Source: a virus. From it: a DNA stretch of 37,321 bases. Every line of letters starts with the position of its first letter. Position 1 is the first letter of the stretch. The stretch lies in IMG/VR virus record IMGVR_UViG_3300030328_001723, positions 1 to 37,321 of that record, one strand, 5' to 3'. Both the position numbers and the translations under genes were made by a program. The notes under the pieces were generated by a model. It worked only from the letters and a program-made list of their open reading frames with translations. It was not told the DNA's origin and did no database searches. This document shows positions 34,364 to 37,321 of the stretch, one piece after another.

Positions 34364-34707
34364 TATTTACCCCAAACTTTTTCAGATACTAGTTGAGCAA
34401 TAACTCCATATACGGATAAGTCTCTAAACGCATCCATATATGTTTCATCGGTGACTGCATTCTTTCCACGGTTCTTTATAATAATGTTTTTTAATCTATT
34501 GACCTTATCATTCATTCGAATAACTAAAGCAATAAGAGATAACATTCTATCGCTTTCGTTTTCAAGGTCTCCACCTAAAGTAATATTTCCACTTCCATAG
34601 TCATATTGTTTCTTACAAAATAATTCATATTGTTCAGTTGTGATCTCTCCGAACCTTTCCATCATCTGAGGATACATATCCTCTATCTTCTTGGTAATCT
34701 CTCTCAT
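34363..34707 (-). CDS. Nucleotide-modification-associated domain 1 (DUF1599)-like protein
   Basis: 114 residues, all helical. KKQYDYGSGNI (32-42), LIALVIRMNDKVNRLKNI (57-74) and DETYMDAFRDLSVYGVIAQL (86-105) match the DUF1599/Nmad1 pattern (a 'D-Y-G' loop, a 'D-K-x-x-R-L' helix and a 'D-L-x-x-Y' helix). The family was named for its association with phage DNA-base modification and resembles all-alpha NTP pyrophosphatases. No other base-modification gene is visible. Assignment is from remembered motifs. Confidence 0.65.
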   Translation of the reverse strand: MREITKKIEDMYPQMMERFGEITTEQYELFCKKQYDYGSGNITLGGDLENESDRMLSLIALVIRMNDKVNRLKNIIIKNRGKNAVTDETYMDAFRDLSVYGVIAQLVSEKVWGK

Positions 34708-34725
34708 ACGATTCCTTTACTTTAT

Positions 34726-34923
34726 TTACATTGATAATGCTGGCACTACAACTCTACTAAAATAATTACACTCGGTATCTACTGTGCATTCCTTTCCTTG
34801 CTTCTTAGAATCAATACGCATTATTAATTTTTTTTCCACAGAATACATATCACATCCTAAACATTTACCGTTATCCCAGTTGGCACAATAGGTACGTGCA
34901 TCTTGTTTTTTATATTTTTGCAT
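34726..34923 (-). CDS. Small Cys-rich protein from a leaderless transcript
   Basis: 65 residues from the ATG at 34923. Cysteines: YCANWDNGKCLGCDMYS and later ECTVDTECNYFS, a possible zinc site. The frame is open further upstream to a TTG at 34980, but that region contains this gene's own promoter, so the shorter form is chosen; the ATG sits about where transcription should start. First gene of the long minus-strand block. Function unknown. Confidence 0.6.
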   Translation of the reverse strand: MQKYKKQDARTYCANWDNGKCLGCDMYSVEKKLIMRIDSKKQGKECTVDTECNYFSRVVVPALSM

Positions 34924-34929
34924 ACACTC

Positions 34930-34958
34930 AATATAAGGTAAAAAGAATATTTTGTCAA
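34930..34958 (-). promoter_or_regulatory. Leftward member of a divergent promoter pair, leaderless
   Basis: Minus strand: TTGACA (34958-34953), 17-bp spacer, TATATT (34935-34930). Six bases separate the -10 box from the ATG at 34923, so the predicted +1 is the A of the start codon. Head-to-head with the rightward promoter, the two -35 boxes being 15 bp apart. Confidence 0.8.
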
Positions 34959-34973
34959 GTTTTATTTTTTTTC

Positions 34974-35002
34974 TTGACAAACACGCTAAAAGTCCTTATA
35001 TT
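34974..35002 (+). promoter_or_regulatory. Rightward member of a divergent promoter pair
   Basis: TTGACA (34974-34979), 17-bp spacer, TATATT (34997-35002), the same boxes and spacing as the leftward promoter. The predicted start near 35009 falls in a 10-bp palindrome (35006-35015), a possible operator. It gives a leader of about 190 bases before the lipoprotein gene. Confidence 0.8.
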
Positions 35003-35026
35003 GTATATAGCTATACTAAGAAGATA

Positions 35027-35050
35027 TATATATAATATATATTATATATA
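35027..35050. repeat. 24-bp perfect AT palindrome in the rightward leader
   Basis: TATATATAATAT followed by its exact complement ATATTATATATA, centred at 35038/35039. It is low in complexity, so chance is possible, but its place just after the rightward promoter would allow DNA melting, protein binding or a 5' hairpin. Confidence 0.5.
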
Positions 35051-35099
35051 CTATATAAAGAAAAATAAGTTATTAACATAACTTAGAAAAAGAAAAGAA

Positions 35100-35249
35100 A
35101 TGCGTTATAAAAAAATTTTACCAATATATTTTAGAAATTGGATCTATAGCGTATCACCGCCCTACAAAATAAAAAAGAAAGAAAGGTTCAAAAAATCTCA
35201 AAATGAAAAAAGTACTCTCTGTGTTGTTACTGTTCATTGGTTGCAGTAA
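35100..35249 (+). CDS. Possible small basic leader ORF
   Basis: 49 residues (begins MRYKKILPIYFRNWIYSVSP), AAAGAAA before the ATG at 35100, running 47 bp into the lipoprotein gene in another frame. The last residues are shadowed by that gene and look unnatural (STLCVVTVHWLQ), so it may be a non-coding frame or a short upstream regulatory ORF. Confidence 0.3.
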   Translation: MRYKKILPIYFRNWIYSVSPPYKIKKKERFKKSQNEKSTLCVVTVHWLQ

Positions 35250-35529
35250 TATCCCTAAAACCTCCTATTATAACTATACTGACCTCAAAGGCAAGAAGCA
35301 TATATTTAACACCGACATCTACAAACTGAAAGATACAGACCATTTCTTTTGTTTTGAATGCGACAGGCTACATAAGCTAGAAATAAAAAGATATTCAGAC
35401 ACTATGACGATGGTAGATTCTTCAGGTACTAAACATTTTTATGAGTATCTGGTAGATAATGCAAATAACTGGTGTTATAACCACAATAAATATGAATACG
35501 TAGAATCGCTAAAAACGTTTCAAGAATAG
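35203..35529 (+). CDS. Early lipoprotein
   Basis: 108 residues. MKKVLSVLLLFIGC is a signal peptide with a lipobox (FIGC, Cys14); the mature part begins SNIPKTSYYNYTD. Two further pairs of cysteines (CFEC and WCYN) could form disulfides or bind metal. GAAAGG lies about 15 bases upstream of the ATG at 35203. It is the first clear gene after the rightward promoter, so it is probably made early. Phage early lipoproteins often block superinfection at the envelope; that role is inference. Confidence 0.65.
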   Translation: MKKVLSVLLLFIGCSNIPKTSYYNYTDLKGKKHIFNTDIYKLKDTDHFFCFECDRLHKLEIKRYSDTMTMVDSSGTKHFYEYLVDNANNWCYNHNKYEYVESLKTFQE

Positions 35530-35808
35530 CATATCTATATATTCCCTCGCATAAATTAAAAAACCTCCGTATAACAGCAAATTTGGGACAAATAGAACTA
35601 TTCTAGTATTTGATCTGTACCCTATGTTTTAGATATACACTCCACAGTTGTAAAAATTACAGCATTTTGTGTGTGAGTCTTTTCTCCCCCGACACCCCCC
35701 ACCTCCGATTTGTTTGGATTTCGGATTTTTGGTTGAAAAAATAACACTTGCATTTCTAATTTTTCTGTTGTAAATTGAATAGAGCTACATACAAAATTAT
35801 TTGATTTT

Positions 35809-35852
35809 TATCTATTATACATAATCTGAACGAATATCTATTATACATAATC
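35809..35852. repeat. Direct repeat of 18 bp, 26-bp spacing
   Basis: TATCTATTATACATAATC occurs exactly at 35809-35826 and 35835-35852. The 26-bp period is about two and a half helical turns. Each copy contains a -10-like TATACATAAT stretch. Binding of a regulator or initiator is likely, but its identity is unknown. Confidence 0.75.
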
Positions 35853-35933
35853 CTGACCTGGCAGCCGATCGGGACGAGCCTTGGAATTGCTACCCAATCA
35901 CCAGGAATAAACAATTTGTTTTATTGCTCTGAG

Positions 35934-35975
35934 TTCCTTAATTTTATAAAGTTAATCAACCAATAAAATAAGGAA
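35934..35975 (+). promoter_or_regulatory. Hairpin that buries the ribosome-binding site
   Basis: TTCCTTAATTTTAT (35934-35947) pairs with ATAAAATAAGGAA (35963-35975): 13 pairs, one bulged A and a 15-base loop. The right arm ends with the AAGGAA Shine-Dalgarno of the gene starting at 35985, nine bases away. The folded form should block translation. Confidence 0.7.
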
Positions 35976-35984
35976 TATAAGAAA

Positions 35985-36383
35985 ATGAAAAAAATCATGA
36001 GTAAATCGCAAGTCGCTAACACTAAAACCCTACTACGTAAGGCTGGAATGCTAACAGAATTAGCTAGTTTTAAAGAGCAAGTTAAAAAGGGTGAAATAGA
36101 AGTTAGGGAAAAAGCACCTAGAACAGGGCATATAGACTTTATTACAGACGCTACTATAAAAGAGGCTTTGCAATCTGTATTAAATAAGCTAGATGAAATA
36201 TCAACAGACACCAGTTACTCCGTGGAAGATGCAAATACTTTAACGAAAAGCGAAGTAGAAAAAATATCCCTACTGGAGGAAGTTCCTCACATAGTAAAGA
36301 GAAATATTACTGGCTATTCTCTTAATATTTCAACAAAGAGTATATTTTTAAATAAGAAAGGTAAAGAAATAAAGAAAAAATAA
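35985..36383 (+). CDS. Early hypothetical protein under RNA-hairpin control
   Basis: 132 residues, very basic at both ends and rich in Lys and Thr. The N-terminal 45 residues (SKSQVANTKTLLRKAGMLTE, ASFKEQVKKGEIEV) look helical; the C-terminus is beta-like (NITGYSLNISTKSIFLNKKG). ATG at 35985 is supported by AAGGAA, which is buried in a hairpin. No homologue recognised; a DNA-binding or host-takeover role would fit location and charge but is speculative. Confidence 0.65.
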   Translation: MKKIMSKSQVANTKTLLRKAGMLTELASFKEQVKKGEIEVREKAPRTGHIDFITDATIKEALQSVLNKLDEISTDTSYSVEDANTLTKSEVEKISLLEEVPHIVKRNITGYSLNISTKSIFLNKKGKEIKKK

Positions 36384-36407
36384 GACTCTAACCCCGATCG
36401 AAGCTAG

Positions 36408-36433
36408 GAGCCTCACTTTTTAGAGTGGGGCTT
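36408..36433 (+). terminator. Hairpin after the 35985 gene, terminator-like
   Basis: GAGCCTCACT (36408-36417) pairs with AGTGGGGCTT (36424-36433) with two G-U pairs and a six-base loop. Downstream is only moderately T-rich (CTTCTTGCGTT). A competing stem, ACTCTAA (36385-36391) with TTAGAGT (36420-36426), cannot form at the same time, as in attenuators. Confidence 0.5.
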
Positions 36434-36451
36434 CTTGCGTTATAAAAAGAA

Positions 36452-36495
36452 TTTTATCTATAAACTATTTTTATCTATGGAGATTTTTTATCTAT
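36452..36495. repeat. Three 17-bp-spaced copies of TTTTATCTAT over a start codon
   Basis: TTTTATCTAT begins at 36452, 36469 and 36486, exactly 17 bp apart. The gene's GGAG lies after the second copy and the ATG (36494) overlaps the end of the third. A fourth exact copy is at 35806, inside the direct-repeat region. It could be an operator array or translational operator. Confidence 0.75.
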
Positions 36496-36886
36496 GAAAG
36501 AATTAAAATTAGAGATTGACTACACTCTAAAAAAGAAGTGGTTGCTATATAGTGAGGACTTAGAGATTGGCGAATTTACTAGCCATAAAAAATTGATAGA
36601 GCATATTCTCTGGCTAAGAGATTTATGCAAAAAGAGTTCAGATTATATAGAGATATTGAATAGAAAGAACAACTCTATATACAGAGTAGACCAACATAGA
36701 CTGGGAGATTTGATAGTAAGGCTTGGTGGTCTATTTACCAATGGTGAAGGAGATATGACAGCTACAGAGTATATGGTGAAACATACGCTAAAGATACATA
36801 AGCAGCCAATCAAAACTTATAGAAAGAAAAAGCCGATAGACAATAAGCTTACTAGACCAATACTTAGAGAAGATAGAACTTGGTAG
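36494..36886 (+). CDS. Early hypothetical protein
   Basis: 130 residues: a mixed N-terminal domain (LKLEIDYTLKKKWLLYSEDL, HKKLIEHILWLRDLCKKSSD), then a basic tail rich in Lys/Arg (TYRKKKPIDNKLTRPILRED). The ATG overlaps the repeat array and GGAG lies 11 bases upstream. No family recognised; a nucleic-acid or host-protein binder is possible. Confidence 0.65.
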   Translation: MKELKLEIDYTLKKKWLLYSEDLEIGEFTSHKKLIEHILWLRDLCKKSSDYIEILNRKNNSIYRVDQHRLGDLIVRLGGLFTNGEGDMTATEYMVKHTLKIHKQPIKTYRKKKPIDNKLTRPILREDRTW

Positions 36887-36919
36887 ACAACCAATCAACC
36901 TAGAAAGGAGTACATATAT

Positions 36920-37090
36920 ATGTATGTTATATACGTAGATGGCGTAGAGGTGTTTCGTAGTAGAGACTGGTACGAGCAGAGTGAAAGAATTTATCTATTA
37001 AGAAGCATAGCCTGTAAGAGGACTATAGATAGAATAACGAAAGCCTACATAGTCAATGAGATGATAGACGGAAAATTAATAACCTATTAA
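36920..37090 (+). CDS. Small early hypothetical protein
   Basis: 56 residues: MYVIYVDGVEVFRSRDWYEQ, then helical and basic (LLRSIACKRTIDRITKAYIV) and ending MIDGKLITY. AAAGGAG lies nine bases before the ATG, a strong ribosome-binding site. Unknown function. Confidence 0.65.
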   Translation: MYVIYVDGVEVFRSRDWYEQSERIYLLRSIACKRTIDRITKAYIVNEMIDGKLITY

Positions 37091-37118
37091 AAAATAATAT
37101 AGAAAAGGAGTATAGACT

Positions 37119-37283
37119 ATGGCTGAAAGTAAGAAAATATGGGACGCTCTAACTAAATCTCAAGAGAGAGTCAATCATTTAGAGAGTCAAGTCGAATATC
37201 TACAAGACAAGTTATCTATAGCTAACAAGTCTAGATACAAAAGGTTTAAAGACTACATTAAAGATAGAGTAGCTAAATGGTAG
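37119..37283 (+). CDS. Small coiled-coil early protein
   Basis: 54 residues with a heptad pattern (LTKSQERVNHLESQVEYLQD KLSI in outline) and a basic end (YKRFKDYIKDRVAKW). AAAGGAG lies 8 bases before the ATG. Overlaps the next gene by seven bases. Probably a small dimeric protein; function unknown. Confidence 0.65.
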   Translation: MAESKKIWDALTKSQERVNHLESQVEYLQDKLSIANKSRYKRFKDYIKDRVAKW

Positions 37284-37321
37284 ACAATATCAAAAGATAT
37301 AATAAAGAAGCACCTAGAGAA
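37277..37321 (+). CDS. N-terminal start of a gene cut by the right edge
   Basis: ATG at 37277 opens a frame (MVDNIKRYNKEAPRE) that continues to the end of the window and overlaps the previous gene's stop by seven bases, the usual early-operon junction. Too short to identify. Joining the two window ends would put a stop directly after residue 15. Confidence 0.4.
   Translation, partial: MVDNIKRYNKEAPRE

Larger units (their letters stand above)
35530..35984. other. 455-bp gene-free regulatory region
   Basis: No convincing gene on either strand. It holds a C-rich tract (35684-35706) on an otherwise AT-rich background, a weak promoter-like pair (TTGCAT at 35748, TAAATT at 35771, 17-bp spacer), an 18-bp direct repeat (35809, 35835), a GC-rich island bounded by CCTGG/CCAGG (35857-35905) with CCGATCGG inside, and a ribosome-binding-site hairpin (35934-35975). 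Such a mix suits a replication origin or control region; none is proven. Confidence 0.6.

Noticed and set aside
34896-35081. 61-codon plus-strand frame crossing the divergent promoters
   Set aside because: Contains both promoter elements and ends in AT-repeat-coded Ile/Tyr runs.
35855-35910. tRNA-like gene in the GC-rich island
   Set aside because: No acceptor, T-arm or anticodon arm geometry could be drawn.
35806-36495. CRISPR array from the TTTTATCTAT repeats
   Set aside because: Repeat units are only 10 bp with 7-bp spacing and overlap a start codon; no cas genes are present.
1-37321. Complete circular genome
   Set aside because: Joining the ends truncates the last gene after 15 codons and leaves the first without a start; no terminal overlap was seen.

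Overview
The window is a 37.3-kb stretch of an AT-rich tailed-phage genome, most likely from an uncultivated aquatic (marine-type) virus. It holds a terminase pair, portal, scaffold, major capsid protein, short-tail and adaptor proteins, a very large internal virion protein, a DnaB-type helicase and an SSB-like protein. No integrase, repressor, tRNA, rRNA or CRISPR array was seen, and no long tape-measure gene, so a lytic, short-tailed (podovirus-like) particle is the best inference. Shine-Dalgarno sequences (AGGAG, AAGGA) and TTGACA/TATATT promoters point to a host with an ordinary sigma70-type system. The host cannot be named from the sequence.

Layout. (1) 1-4740, plus strand: a tight early/replication operon with the SSB-like protein, many small (often zinc-binding) proteins, a Holliday-resolvase-like nuclease, a possible helicase loader, a DnaB helicase and a HExxH metalloprotein. 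It ends at a double terminator (4739-4870). (2) 4869-34923, minus strand, read right to left: a Cys-rich protein, a Nmad1/DUF1599-like protein, an HTH-DEDDy exonuclease-zinc protein, terminase small subunit, a zinc-ribbon protein, a gamma-glutamylcyclotransferase-fold protein, terminase large subunit, portal, scaffold, capsid, decoration, neck/adaptor proteins, a spike-base-like protein, an appendage with a C-terminal Peptidase_G2 domain, a lysis block (small membrane coiled-coil proteins, a lipoprotein and an M15 endopeptidase), a tail protein, internal virion proteins and small basic proteins. (3) 34924-35202: a divergent promoter region. (4) 35203-37321, plus strand: a lipoprotein, a 455-bp regulatory intergenic region and four or five unknown early proteins.

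Both ends cut a plus-strand gene, so the early arm on the right probably continues, through sequence not seen here, into the operon on the left. No polymerase or primase is in view, and these may lie in the missing part.

The most unusual features are regulatory. Four near-identical promoters (TTGACA, 17-bp spacer, TATATT) are present, and those on the minus strand fire at or within a few bases of start codons (leaderless transcripts). A ribosome-binding site at 35970 sits in a 13-bp stem. A precise 17-bp-period repeat array overlaps the start of the gene at 36494, and a pair of mutually exclusive hairpins lies just before it. Other points worth following are the GGCT-fold gene inside the packaging operon, a peptide module shared by two late proteins, and a run of paired membrane coiled-coil genes in the lysis block.
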